From a virus: 64,000 nt of DNA. Under the pieces are notes generated by a model that ran no database searches, had not been told where the DNA came from, and saw only the letters and a program-made list of their open reading frames with translations. The stretch lies in IMG/VR virus record IMGVR_UViG_3300021084_000006, positions 1-64,000 of that record; one strand, written 5' to 3'. Position 1 is the stretch's first letter; the number at the start of each line of letters is the position of its first letter. Both the position numbers and the translations under genes were made by a program. This document shows, one piece after another, positions 38,616-45,625 of the stretch.

Positions 38616-38648
38616 AAAACCCCGGTGTAATTGCCGGGGTTTCTTTTT
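38616..38648. terminator. Bidirectional Rho-independent terminator
   Basis: A perfect CCCCGG / CCGGGG stem with an 8-base loop is extended by A-T pairs. It has T-rich tracts on both strands (TTTCTTTTT rightwards, TTTTATTTT leftwards). It sits exactly between convergent genes ending at 38612 and 38647. Confidence 0.92.
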
Positions 38649-38835
38649 ATTCTGCATGATATAGTGAGTCTATAAAGATACGTCTTTCACGTTCATCCCT
38701 TATAGAATCTTGTTTGGTATAGATGATTGTGTCTTGACCATCTACGTACCAGTCTATCACGTTAGGGTCTTTATCCGGTTTATACTCCGATTTGCAACCT
38801 AGGCAAACCAAGAGTAATAACACACTAACCTTCAC
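38647..38835 (-). CDS. Small lipoprotein, possible outer spanin or surface protein
   Basis: The 62-residue product starts with a Lys followed by a Leu/Val-rich helix ending in CLGC-K, which looks like a lipoprotein signal with the modified Cys at about residue 14. The remaining mature chain of about 48 residues is charged and hydrophilic. The start overlaps the 3' end of the ribonucleotide reductase alpha gene by 11 bases. Small phage lipoproteins are commonly outer spanins or exclusion proteins. Location beside nucleotide genes gives no help in choosing. The lipobox has Cys rather than Leu at -3, so lipidation is likely but not certain. Confidence 0.6.
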   Translation of the reverse strand: MKVSVLLLLVCLGCKSEYKPDKDPNVIDWYVDGQDTIIYTKQDSIRDERERRIFIDSLYHAE

Positions 38836-40450
38836 AACTAGAACACTCTAATATATTACGAGCAAAGTCTTGAGCACTACTCTTACTAAACTGATAGTAC
38901 AAAGTCTTTACACCTTCTTCCCAAGCATACATGTAAAGCTTATTAATATCTTTAGCTGATACTGACGGGTCAATCATTAAGTTTAATGACTGTGACTGGT
39001 CAATGTACTTTTGTCTTTGTGCTGCTTGAAGTACGAGCTCTTTTGGAGATATCTCAACAAAAGACTTGAACACTGCTTTAGTAGGGAAATCTAAGTGTTG
39101 CACACTACCATCTTTCTTTAGGATAGACTTCCAAGTCTTGTCTGTATTTAGACCATAGGTTTCAAGTTCCTCTTCTAAGAAGGGATTCTTGTAAATAGTC
39201 TTAGACTTAGCAAGATCCTTAATAAAGTAGTTAGACTTAATAGGCTCTATACCCATAGACACGGCACCGTGGATAAATGAACTAGACTTAGTAGGAGCAA
39301 TAGCCATAAGAGTGGTGTTAGCATATCCTTCTCTAAGAGAAGTGTATCCATACTCATTATGCAATTCTCTAGAAGCAATCTCACTTCTATCTTTAAGTGT
39401 TCTAAAAATTTCACTGTTCAATCCTTTAGCTTGCAATGAGTCAAACTCAAGAAGCTTTGATTGAAACAAAGAGTGATATCCTAACACACCAAGACCAATT
39501 GCTCTATGCTTCTCAGCAAAGTTAAACGCTCTCTTCATGCCCGGCATAGTCTCAGACTTAATAATGAATTCATCCATTACTGCATTTAAGAAATACACAT
39601 ATGTTTCAATTGCATCAGTTTCTTTTATCTGGTCCCAATGTAATAGGTTAATAGAACCTAAGCAACATACAAAAGAATTATAACTATCAGTAGGAAGCTG
39701 GATCTCTGAACATAAATTAGATGCTGTGATATCCATTCCAAGTTCTTTATAAGGAGAATTGTTATTGGAGTTATCCTTAAACATAATATAAGGAAATCCA
39801 AACTCACTCCTGTTCTGAATGATCTTAGCCCATACTTTACGTTTAGCTTTATCTCCTTCCTTCATTTCATTCATCCATTGATCAGTAACTGTAACACCAT
39901 ACTGTAAATTTTGTATAGGATTACCCTCTGTACCAATATCTAAGAACTCTAAGATATCCGCATGCTCAACTGGTAGGTATACTGCACAAGCACCACGTCT
40001 GGCCTCAGACTGCTTGCAAACGTCCACTACAGTATCATATATCTTAGCGTAGTGCACTGGACCATCAGCAAAACCACCTGTAGATATTTCAGTTCCTCTT
40101 GCTCTAATGTTGCCAATAAAAGCACTTGTACCTCCGCCATATTTACTCATCATTCCAATTTCACGGCCTGCATTTAATATGCTATCTAAGTTATCATCAA
40201 CATTAGATCCGTAGCAGCTTATAGGTAAACCTTTTTGTTTACCAAAGTTAATCCATACAGGAGTAGACAAAGAGTAAAATCCTCTTGCCATATAATCCTC
40301 AAACTTTTCTGCAAAGCCTTTTATATTCAAATACTTTTCTGCTTTAATAGCAATGTCTTTGATTCTTTGTTCAGGGCTTTCTGATATATACCCTCTTGAT
40401 AAAAATGTGCGGCTGTCTTCATTCAGCCAGTAGTATTTATTATATTCCAT
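38825..40450 (-). CDS. nrdA: Class Ia ribonucleoside-diphosphate reductase, alpha subunit (compact)
   Basis: This subunit reduces ribonucleoside diphosphates to deoxy forms together with NrdB. The active site is clear: N245-L-C247-S-E249 carries the thiyl-radical Cys. C79 (LPISCYG) and C262/C263 are the candidate redox pair. Y518-Y519 form the radical-transfer pair, and the tail ends C536-x2-C539 for reduction by thioredoxin or glutaredoxin. At 541 residues it is much shorter than the roughly 760 of E. coli NrdA. No N-terminal ATP-cone is present, so dATP inhibition through that domain is probably absent. It lies downstream of nrdB with a small membrane gene between, all on one strand. Confidence 0.95.
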   Translation of the reverse strand: MEYNKYYWLNEDSRTFLSRGYISESPEQRIKDIAIKAEKYLNIKGFAEKFEDYMARGFYSLSTPVWINFGKQKGLPISCYGSNVDDNLDSILNAGREIGMMSKYGGGTSAFIGNIRARGTEISTGGFADGPVHYAKIYDTVVDVCKQSEARRGACAVYLPVEHADILEFLDIGTEGNPIQNLQYGVTVTDQWMNEMKEGDKAKRKVWAKIIQNRSEFGFPYIMFKDNSNNNSPYKELGMDITASNLCSEIQLPTDSYNSFVCCLGSINLLHWDQIKETDAIETYVYFLNAVMDEFIIKSETMPGMKRAFNFAEKHRAIGLGVLGYHSLFQSKLLEFDSLQAKGLNSEIFRTLKDRSEIASRELHNEYGYTSLREGYANTTLMAIAPTKSSSFIHGAVSMGIEPIKSNYFIKDLAKSKTIYKNPFLEEELETYGLNTDKTWKSILKKDGSVQHLDFPTKAVFKSFVEISPKELVLQAAQRQKYIDQSQSLNLMIDPSVSAKDINKLYMYAWEEGVKTLYYQFSKSSAQDFARNILECSSCEG

Positions 40451-40456
40451 ATTGTT

Positions 40457-40648
40457 TTAGTTTTTATTTCCGTTTTGTTTCCAATCAATCCAAAAGCCTA
40501 TAGCCACCATTAAGTGTAAAAAAATAGACAGTGCATATTCATAAAAGTTATGCCAAGTAGCAAAATGCAAATGTACATGACCAATTATCCAAAAAGGTAT
40601 AGCCATTTGCTGACTATACCATATAAGAAAAAATTTTATAAACTTCAT
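40457..40648 (-). CDS. Small membrane protein between nrdB and nrdA
   Basis: This 63-residue protein is rich in Phe, Ile, Trp and His, with two probable membrane helices (about 4-24 and 38-56) and a basic, Asn-rich C-terminus. It starts with ATG 19 bases after nrdB and ends 6 bases before nrdA, so the three genes form one unit. I do not recognise the family. The tight spacing supports it being a real gene. Nothing in the sequence links it to nucleotide reduction. Confidence 0.6.
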   Translation of the reverse strand: MKFIKFFLIWYSQQMAIPFWIIGHVHLHFATWHNFYEYALSIFLHLMVAIGFWIDWKQNGNKN

Positions 40649-40667
40649 CTCTCTTTGGTGTTAAAGG

Positions 40668-41648
40668 TTAAAAAAGATCATCTTCTGTAATAGACTTACT
40701 TTTTTTATTATAATCAACACTCTTCTTATAAAAGAAATCTCCTTCTTTAGTGCCAGTAATTTCTATATCAAACCATTCTACTGCTTTCAATATTTCCTGA
40801 TTTACCTCAAAGATGGGCTTCATACCTATCTTATCTAAAGAGTTGTTGAATCTGTTTCTTATAAAATGTTGTATTGTTTCTTTAGGTAGAAAACTAAGTT
40901 CTCCTTTCTCAAAGATCCAATCAAGTATACCACACTCTGCACTATAAGCTTTCATGCATGCAGAGTAGATCAAATCTTCAAATTCTTTATCAAACCATTC
41001 TGGATTTTCTCTTTTGATTATATTAATAATCTCAGCACCAAAATTACCATGTATCTCCTCTTCTTTACTGGTGGCCTCAACAACATTAGATATACCTTTA
41101 AGTACATTCTTTTCTTTGTTAAAGCTCATCATAATTAAGAACTGACTAAATAGACTTACGTGCTCTATAAATAAAGAGAATAATAATACAGACTTAGTAT
41201 ACATTTTATTGTCTCTAGAACGTGTACCATCTAGGTACTTTTTTAAGTACTTAAGTCTACCTTCTATTGCAGGCACTTCAACCACTGATTGAAACTCTTT
41301 TTCTAAACCTAAGATTCTCAACAGTCTAGCATAAGCATCTTTGTGCCTAACTTCTGATTCAGCAAATGTAAATCCTACATCACCAATCTCAGTAATAGGC
41401 ATTCTTTTATATAGATCACCCCAAAAAGTTTTTACATTAACTTCTATCTGGGCAATTGCTAACATAGTTTTTTTAATAACATCCCTTTCTGCTGATGTGA
41501 TAGTTACTTTAAAATCTTGTATGTCTTCTGTAAAATTAAACTCAGTATCAATCCAATATGAATGTCTAATAGCATCTTTGTATGCTAGCAATTGAGGATA
41601 CTCATAAGGTAATATGTTTTGTCTTGGTAAGAAAATGTTTTTATTCAT
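40668..41648 (-). CDS. nrdB: Class Ia ribonucleoside-diphosphate reductase, beta subunit
   Basis: The 326-residue di-iron subunit generates the tyrosyl radical for NrdA. Metal ligands follow the family pattern: E69 in an AQIEVNV helix, E99-VR-H102, E162 in LFIEH, and E197-xx-H200. Y106, four residues after H102, sits at the position of the E. coli radical Tyr122, which points to class Ia rather than a Tyr-lacking class Ic enzyme. The C-terminal tail ends in an acidic DDLF, suitable for docking onto NrdA. It is the first gene of its operon, 20 bases downstream of a terminator, so it may have its own promoter in that short stretch or be reached by readthrough. Confidence 0.95.
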   Translation of the reverse strand: MNKNIFLPRQNILPYEYPQLLAYKDAIRHSYWIDTEFNFTEDIQDFKVTITSAERDVIKKTMLAIAQIEVNVKTFWGDLYKRMPITEIGDVGFTFAESEVRHKDAYARLLRILGLEKEFQSVVEVPAIEGRLKYLKKYLDGTRSRDNKMYTKSVLLFSLFIEHVSLFSQFLIMMSFNKEKNVLKGISNVVEATSKEEEIHGNFGAEIINIIKRENPEWFDKEFEDLIYSACMKAYSAECGILDWIFEKGELSFLPKETIQHFIRNRFNNSLDKIGMKPIFEVNQEILKAVEWFDIEITGTKEGDFFYKKSVDYNKKSKSITEDDLF

Positions 41649-41668
41649 ATGATTATTTTTTAATGTGG

Positions 41669-41701
41669 AAAAAAAAACTGCATCCCTTTTGAGAGATACA
41701 G
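41669..41701 (-). terminator. Rho-independent terminator upstream of nrdB
   Basis: On the minus strand a 9-bp stem (two G-T pairs), with loop TCAAAA, is followed by nine T. It lies after the small gene ending at 41741 and 20 bases before the nrdB start. Confidence 0.8.
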
Positions 41702-41740
41702 CTCTTGTTCAATTTAAGAAATATAACTGTAAATATAAAA

Positions 41741-41929
41741 TTATTGAGTCATATTAGCAAAAGAAATTGTGAAAAATATAAGACCAAACTCTACTCCAAG
41801 TACTGGACGATAGATGTCATCTTCACATAAGACTTCACAGTTTACTATTTTAATGCCTAATAGTGTTTCTGTAGGAAGAAACTCTATAGCTAGTTTATTT
41901 TTAAAAATTAAAGGATTTACTTTTTTCAT
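41741..41929 (-). CDS. Hypothetical protein, 62 residues
   Basis: This small, mostly beta-strand-like protein alternates hydrophobic and charged residues (LAIEFLPTETLLGIKIV, then GVEFGLIFFTISFA). It has no signal peptide, and the hydrophobic C-terminal strand is too short for a confident membrane helix. It is read divergently from the gene at 41987 across a 57-base AT-rich gap, and its 3' end is followed by a terminator. This isolated, bounded arrangement argues for a genuine transcript. The family is not recognised. Confidence 0.5.
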   Translation of the reverse strand: MKKVNPLIFKNKLAIEFLPTETLLGIKIVNCEVLCEDDIYRPVLGVEFGLIFFTISFANMTQ

Positions 41930-41939
41930 AAAATTAGAA

Positions 41940-41958
41940 TTTGTATATTAAGTATATA
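41940..41958 (+). promoter_or_regulatory. Putative promoter, TTTGTATATTA type
   Basis: TTTGTATATTA followed by GTATATA lies 47 bases before the ATG at 41987, in the divergent gap. It is one of three copies of the same 11-base core (others at 8945 and 42712). Confidence 0.55.
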
Positions 41959-41986
41959 CCATTATTGCAAAGATATATATTTTATT

Positions 41987-42370
41987 ATGAGCCATTGGAA
42001 AAAAATTAAGAATTTATTTTGGTACTCTGACAGTGAGCCAACTGAATTGCTTATATCTTTCTGCTATATATTGGCTCTTCCAGCATGTATGATACAAGAA
42101 TTCAGCAACCCTAATATTATTTTTATAATAGGGGGTGTTCTCATAGGTTTATTTCAGTTGTGGTCAGTTTTATATAATGTAGTAACAAAAAATTGTTTAA
42201 GTTATAGACTTCTTGCCACAAAGCTCTCATCAATATTAGCCGTTATAGTTGTAGTTAATCTATATATAGAAGGTGTAATGAGAGGAACCAATATTGAGTG
42301 GATAATCATTATGCTTTTTGCTTTTTGGAATACAATAAGATTGTTTAAAGAAAAAATAGAAAGAGAATAA
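41987..42370 (+). CDS. Multi-pass membrane protein, first gene of the lysis/fibre cassette
   Basis: This 127-residue protein has three or four probable membrane helices (about 22-37, 43-64, 79-98 and 104-118), a basic N-terminus and a charged EKIERE tail. It opens the plus-strand cassette behind a TTTGTATATTA promoter candidate. Its stop overlaps the next start (TAATG), linking it to a single-TM coiled-coil protein. A holin or other inner-membrane lysis role is plausible from context, but a clearer holin lies at 44220. No family was recognised. Confidence 0.6.
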   Translation: MSHWKKIKNLFWYSDSEPTELLISFCYILALPACMIQEFSNPNIIFIIGGVLIGLFQLWSVLYNVVTKNCLSYRLLATKLSSILAVIVVVNLYIEGVMRGTNIEWIIIMLFAFWNTIRLFKEKIERE

Positions 42371-42681
42371 TGGATCCTGTAGTACAAATAGTTATAACAA
42401 TAATAGGGGTCTTAGGCTCTGGTGCAATCTGGAAATATCTTGAAGCAAGGTTAAGAGTGAATTCAGATGAAAAAAAATTAGAATTACAAAACAATGATGG
42501 CGTGCAATATAGAGACGATTTAAAAAACAGAGTTAGAAACCTTGAGGCAATGCTAGCTAACTCAAGCAATGAGAAAGACACGCTTAGACAGCAAGTACTA
42601 GACTTAGTAGCTGAAGTTAATACATTAAGAGTTAAAGTTGAGTTTCTTGAAAAAGAGAACCAACGTTTAAAGAATAAGTAA
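42370..42681 (+). CDS. Membrane-anchored coiled-coil protein, possible inner spanin
   Basis: One N-terminal membrane helix (about residues 4-21, VVQIVITIIGVLGSGAIW) is followed by roughly 75 residues of uninterrupted charged heptad-like sequence. That region ends in a clear leucine/valine-spaced coiled coil. This plan of short inside N-terminus, one helix and a periplasmic coiled coil is that of Rz-type inner spanins. It is translationally coupled to the preceding membrane gene by a one-base overlap. The small lipoprotein at 38647 could be an outer partner, though the two are encoded far apart. The function is inferred from topology only. Confidence 0.6.
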   Translation: MDPVVQIVITIIGVLGSGAIWKYLEARLRVNSDEKKLELQNNDGVQYRDDLKNRVRNLEAMLANSSNEKDTLRQQVLDLVAEVNTLRVKVEFLEKENQRLKNK

Positions 42682-42711
42682 ACTTTAAATATTTGGAAAA
42701 GTTTCTTAAAT

Positions 42712-42732
42712 TTTGTATATTATAGTATATAG
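42712..42732 (+). promoter_or_regulatory. Putative promoter, TTTGTATATTA type
   Basis: TTTGTATATTA followed by AGTATATAG starts 38 bases before the ATG at 42750, in a 68-base gap. A TTTG about 20 bases further upstream could serve as the -33 element of a Bacteroidota promoter. Confidence 0.55.
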
Positions 42733-42749
42733 TAACTTAAATATTTAAC

Positions 42750-42911
42750 ATGATAAAAAGATTTTTTTATTTAGTATGGACAAGCAGTCTCCAAGATATA
42801 TGGAGATACTTGTGGTCTTTAACATCAATAGATGAGAAGACTGTTGCAGTTGTTAAAGAAACAAAGAAAAGAACCAAGGCTGTTAAAAAGGCTATTAAAG
42901 GAAAAAAATAA
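42750..42911 (+). CDS. Small basic protein, 53 residues
   Basis: ATG 42750 opens a 53-residue frame. An aromatic, Trp-rich N-terminal half (FFYLVWTSSLQDIWRYLWSL) is followed by a strongly basic tail of about 20 residues with many Lys. It follows a promoter-like sequence, and the next gene starts one base after its stop. The amphipathic aromatic plus poly-Lys layout suggests membrane or nucleic-acid binding. The family is not recognised. Confidence 0.6.
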   Translation: MIKRFFYLVWTSSLQDIWRYLWSLTSIDEKTVAVVKETKKRTKAVKKAIKGKK

Positions 42912-42912
42912 C

Positions 42913-43059
42913 ATGGGTGATTGGACATTAGAAATAGCATTCCATTGGCCTCATAACAGATTAGCTCTGGGATGGGAAACTATAATGCCTGATGAAGAGT
43001 ACAATTATAGTACTATAAAAGTCTATTTATTATTTGTAACACTCACTTTAGATTTTTAA
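42913..43059 (+). CDS. Small phage protein, 48 residues (LGWE...PDEEYxYSTI type)
   Basis: I start this at ATG 42913; an in-frame upstream extension would run back through the preceding gene. The 48 residues form a hydrophobic, beta-rich chain with a central acidic PDEEYNYSTI followed by a hydrophobic LLFVTLTLDF end. I recognise this layout from small uncharacterised proteins common in phages of Bacteroidota and marine hosts. It sits in a string of tiny genes with gaps of 1 and 3 bases. No function is known to me. Confidence 0.65.
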   Translation: MGDWTLEIAFHWPHNRLALGWETIMPDEEYNYSTIKVYLLFVTLTLDF

Positions 43060-43062
43060 ACT

Positions 43063-43290
43063 ATGAAAAAGATAAATGTAAAAACACAAAAGGGATTAGT
43101 TGCTTTAAAAAAGAAAGCTCCTGAAGTTGTTAAAGATATGGGTTATTTCAAATTAGGTGGTGGCACTCATAATACATTTAGTGGTTTACCTAAAAAACAA
43201 ATTGGTGGTACATCTCCTGAGTTGATGCCAACAACAGAGAATAAAAACAATGCTGTAGATAGTATTAAGAAAAATTCTTTTGTAAGATAA
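43063..43290 (+). CDS. Small Lys/Gly protein with GGG and QIGGT motifs
   Basis: This 75-residue protein has a basic N-terminal half, then FKLGGGTH and LPKKQIGGTSPEL. These Gly motifs resemble those scattered through the large virion proteins of the left block (KAQEGTEI, LPKAQMG), which suggests that this is also a virion component or interacts with one. Its stop overlaps the start of the fibre gene (TAATG). No domain is recognised. Confidence 0.6.
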   Translation: MKKINVKTQKGLVALKKKAPEVVKDMGYFKLGGGTHNTFSGLPKKQIGGTSPELMPTTENKNNAVDSIKKNSFVR

Positions 43291-44216
43291 TGAATATTTT
43301 AACTGACATATTAAGTTTATTTAAACGCAAGAAATTTGTTAAAGAAGCTAAAGCTAATGATGTATTAGTTTTAGGTCTTAATGAAGAACCTGACATGACG
43401 GGTGTTGCATCTCCAATTCCTTATAAAAGTGTAAGGTTAATAAAGGTGAAAGATTTGGTTGTAAAAGGTGAAGCATGTGAATATAATAATGTAGTCAATG
43501 GTACAGGTACTAAACCTTCTTATGTATATAGAGATACTACAGAAGATCCATGCTCAGTTAATTTACGTTCAATTGCAGCTACTGGTAATTATATTAGTGT
43601 ATTAACAAATAATAATGAAATTGAAATTTCTACAACTGCTGAACCAAATAGAGCAGCAAATGTAGGTAGAGGAACTGGTGTATTTAGAGATAAAACAGGA
43701 GCTTTATTAAACTTCAAATCTCTTGTTGGTGGTGGTGATGTTACTATAAGTGACGATGGTGATACAATACAAATTACTTCAACCGGTGGTGGTGGTGGAG
43801 TAACTAGCATTATTGCAGGTGACGGTATCTCTGTTAATAGATCAACAGGTGATGTAACTGTAACAGCTACAACTGCTCCTCCAACTTTATATGCAGCCGG
43901 GTTAACACAATTTAATAATAATGCACCAACCTTGAATGTATTTGCTAATTCAATTAATAGAATTGTAACAGCTACATATGTAGATGTTGGTGTATATCAA
44001 TTTGAATTTAGTGTACCAGTTAATATTAATAGAACAGCAATAAAGTGTTCATTAACAGGACAATCTCATCCGTTTTTGTTTAACGTTTCTAATCAAACAT
44101 CAAACGGATTTAGAATATATACATATATTGTTGATGAGACAGGCGCAACTGTTCTTAAGGATGGTATATTATTTAAGACACCATTAGAAATTATTGTTTA
44201 CCCAGAAGAACCATAA
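43290..44216 (+). CDS. Fibre- or spike-like virion protein with shared N-terminal anchor
   Basis: This is a 308-residue protein. The first 100 or so residues (ILSLFKRKK, then VLVLG, IKVKDLVV and VYRDTTEDPCS) follow the same order as the N-terminus of the long fibre protein at 45626. Both therefore probably attach to the virion in the same way. The middle is Gly/Thr/Ser-rich (GGGDVTISDDGDTIQITS, then a GGGGG linker and VTSIIAGDGISVN), typical of beta-structured fibre shafts. The C-terminal 100 residues form a separate beta-rich domain that could be a receptor-binding head. There are no catalytic motifs. It lies directly upstream of the holin gene. Confidence 0.65.
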   Translation: MNILTDILSLFKRKKFVKEAKANDVLVLGLNEEPDMTGVASPIPYKSVRLIKVKDLVVKGEACEYNNVVNGTGTKPSYVYRDTTEDPCSVNLRSIAATGNYISVLTNNNEIEISTTAEPNRAANVGRGTGVFRDKTGALLNFKSLVGGGDVTISDDGDTIQITSTGGGGGVTSIIAGDGISVNRSTGDVTVTATTAPPTLYAAGLTQFNNNAPTLNVFANSINRIVTATYVDVGVYQFEFSVPVNINRTAIKCSLTGQSHPFLFNVSNQTSNGFRIYTYIVDETGATVLKDGILFKTPLEIIVYPEEP

Positions 44217-44219
44217 GCT

Positions 44220-44693
44220 ATGAGTGATAAAAAACCCAAAAAGAAGTTTAAAGATACTAAAGTAGGACAGTTCCTTACAAAGAAGGTTCCAAGTATATTA
44301 GGTATTGCAGGAGAATTACTTCCTGATGCAGGCGTTTTAGGTATGGTTAAATCTTTAATAGAAAAAGAACCAGCTTTATCTCCAGTAGATAAAGAGACTG
44401 CTTTAAAGTTATTAGAGCAAGATATGGTTGAAATGCAAGAAGTAAGCAAGCGTTGGGTCAGTGACATGAGTTCTGATTCTTGGCTTAGTAAAAATACAAG
44501 ACCAATGACTTTGATATTTTTAACTATATCAATGGTAATATTTATGTTGTTGGACAGTTCTGAAATTGACTTTAAGGTAGACTCAGTATGGGTAGACTTA
44601 TTAAAGTCATTATTAATAACAGTCTATGTAGCTTACTTTGGTTCAAGGGGAGCTGAGAAATTTAAAACAATTAGTAATAAAAATAAAAATTAG
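44220..44693 (+). CDS. Holin of the 3-TM (GTA-type) family
   Basis: The 157-residue protein has a basic N-terminus (KKPKKKFK), a hydrophobic segment near 25-48, an acidic helical middle and two C-terminal membrane helices (about 98-115 and 126-140). The motif RWVSDMSSDSWLSKNTRP just before the first of these helices is characteristic of the 3-TM holin family found in gene transfer agents and many marine phages. It would form the inner-membrane holes that start lysis. No endolysin gene is adjacent; the wall-active domains in this window are in the virion protein at 5888. It starts 4 bases after the fibre gene. Confidence 0.82.
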   Translation: MSDKKPKKKFKDTKVGQFLTKKVPSILGIAGELLPDAGVLGMVKSLIEKEPALSPVDKETALKLLEQDMVEMQEVSKRWVSDMSSDSWLSKNTRPMTLIFLTISMVIFMLLDSSEIDFKVDSVWVDLLKSLLITVYVAYFGSRGAEKFKTISNKNKN

Positions 44694-44698
44694 AAATT

Positions 44699-44956
44699 AT
44701 GTCAAGAAGTAATAAAGTAGGACCCAAGTATGGTAATGGTGGTTCAACAATGCAAAGCACAGATAAATATACATATGGTGGTGGATTTACAATGGGTGCT
44801 GGAGACGGAGATATGACTCCGGGTAAAGCAGGAATGAGAGCAATGGCCAAAGGTGGTGGCTTAATGGGCTTCATGGAAGGTGGAGATGTTACACAACCAG
44901 GTTCAATGGACTACTACAAAATGGGTGGTGGCAAAGGTAAATGCTGCGGCAAATAA
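44699..44956 (+). CDS. Glycine/methionine-rich small protein
   Basis: The 85 residues are rich in Gly, Met and Lys (YGGGFTMGAGDGDM, AKGGGLMGF, EGGDV, KMGGGKGKCCGK) with a Cys pair near the end. The EGGD and GGG motifs echo those in the large virion proteins. The composition suggests a flexible virion or binding peptide rather than an enzyme. It starts 6 bases after the holin gene with AAATT-ATG. The family is not recognised. Confidence 0.6.
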   Translation: MSRSNKVGPKYGNGGSTMQSTDKYTYGGGFTMGAGDGDMTPGKAGMRAMAKGGGLMGFMEGGDVTQPGSMDYYKMGGGKGKCCGK

Positions 44957-44980
44957 TAATTAACTTTTAAAAATATAACT

Positions 44981-45064
44981 ATGAAACAAGGACAGCAATG
45001 TATATGTGGTGAAACACAAAACTCAGAAGGTTTATGTGACGGATCACATGCTTCATGTAAATAA
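44981..45064 (+). CDS. Miniature CDGSH-type iron-sulfur (mitoNEET-like) protein, 27 residues
   Basis: ATG 44981 to TAA 45064 encodes 27 residues that are essentially one CDGSH motif: C7-x-C9-x2-T12, then C19-D-G-S-H23. The usual family motif is CxC-x2-(S/T)-x3-P-x-CDG(S/A/T)H, whose three Cys and one His hold a 2Fe-2S cluster. Here all four ligands are present. The Pro position is Glu, and the loop before CDGSH is one residue longer. CDGSH proteins are usually at least twice this length and bind as dimers or tandem repeats. The gene lies in a run of tiny genes, 24 bases after one and 7 before the next, with AT-rich upstream sequence. Real expression is likely but unproven. Confidence 0.65.
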   Translation: MKQGQQCICGETQNSEGLCDGSHASCK

Positions 45065-45071
45065 ACAAATT

Positions 45072-45269
45072 ATGGCAAAGACAAATAAAGTAGAAAATGG
45101 ATATTTTGATCCAACCTCTATACCGGCAAAGATACAAGCAAAAAAGAATGCAACTGCTACAGCAACTAGAATGAGGTTGGCAGCACGTGGTTCTCAAGCA
45201 AAACAAGTATCTACTAGAGCAACAGAACCAGTACAATCAGAAGCTTTTAAAAAAGGATATTGTAAATAA
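45072..45269 (+). CDS. Small basic Ala/Lys-rich protein, 65 residues
   Basis: I take ATG 45072 (AAATT-ATGGC, the common start context here); the frame is open further upstream but overlaps the CDGSH gene. The 65 residues include NGYFDPTSIPAKIQAKKNATATATRMRLAARG, basic and helical, ending in KKGYCK. It may be a small virion or DNA-binding protein. The next gene follows after 8 bases. No family is recognised. Confidence 0.6.
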   Translation: MAKTNKVENGYFDPTSIPAKIQAKKNATATATRMRLAARGSQAKQVSTRATEPVQSEAFKKGYCK

Positions 45270-45277
45270 ATTATAAA

Positions 45278-45622
45278 ATGGCATTAATTCCACAACAACA
45301 AATAACTCAATCTGGTCTAGTTCCAGCATATACTGCTGCATTATTAGCAGGAAATGTTTTACAGAATACAGGAATACAGTACTTTCATATTAGAAATGAG
45401 AGTGCTTCTTCAGTTACAGCAACAGTAGTCCCTGTAATAACAACTGTAATAGATCCGGGACTGGGGGAACTTGTAAAGGAAAATGCTGTCTTAACTTTAG
45501 CTGCAGGTGAAGCTGGTTTCCTAGGGCCTTTTGAAACAAAAGCATTTAACAGTCCAGAAGGACAAATAACACTAACTTACACTTCTGTAACATCAGTTAC
45601 AGTAGCGGCATTATATATTTAA
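45278..45622 (+). CDS. Capsid-decoration-like small beta protein
   Basis: This 114-residue, Thr/Val/Ala-rich protein has the repeating strand pattern of small head-decoration or stabilisation proteins. It opens with SGLVPAYTAALLAGN, then a GIQYFHIRNESASSVTATV strand pair. It closes with LTLAAGEAGFLGPF and ITLTYTSVTSVTVAAL. This order of strands is familiar from phage genes near capsid or fibre genes, usually left unnamed. No signal peptide or membrane helix is present. It lies immediately before the long fibre gene, so a role on the capsid surface or as a fibre base is plausible. Confidence 0.6.
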   Translation: MALIPQQQITQSGLVPAYTAALLAGNVLQNTGIQYFHIRNESASSVTATVVPVITTVIDPGLGELVKENAVLTLAAGEAGFLGPFETKAFNSPEGQITLTYTSVTSVTVAALYI

Positions 45623-45625
45623 ATT

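Noticed and set aside
42832-42912. Upstream extension of the small gene at 42913
   Set aside because: It runs in a second frame across the Lys-rich end of the 53-residue gene; the extension is only a shadow of that sequence.
45006-45071. Earlier start for the 65-residue gene at 45072
   Set aside because: It would overlap almost all of the CDGSH gene; the ATT-ATGGC start at 45072 fits the local pattern.
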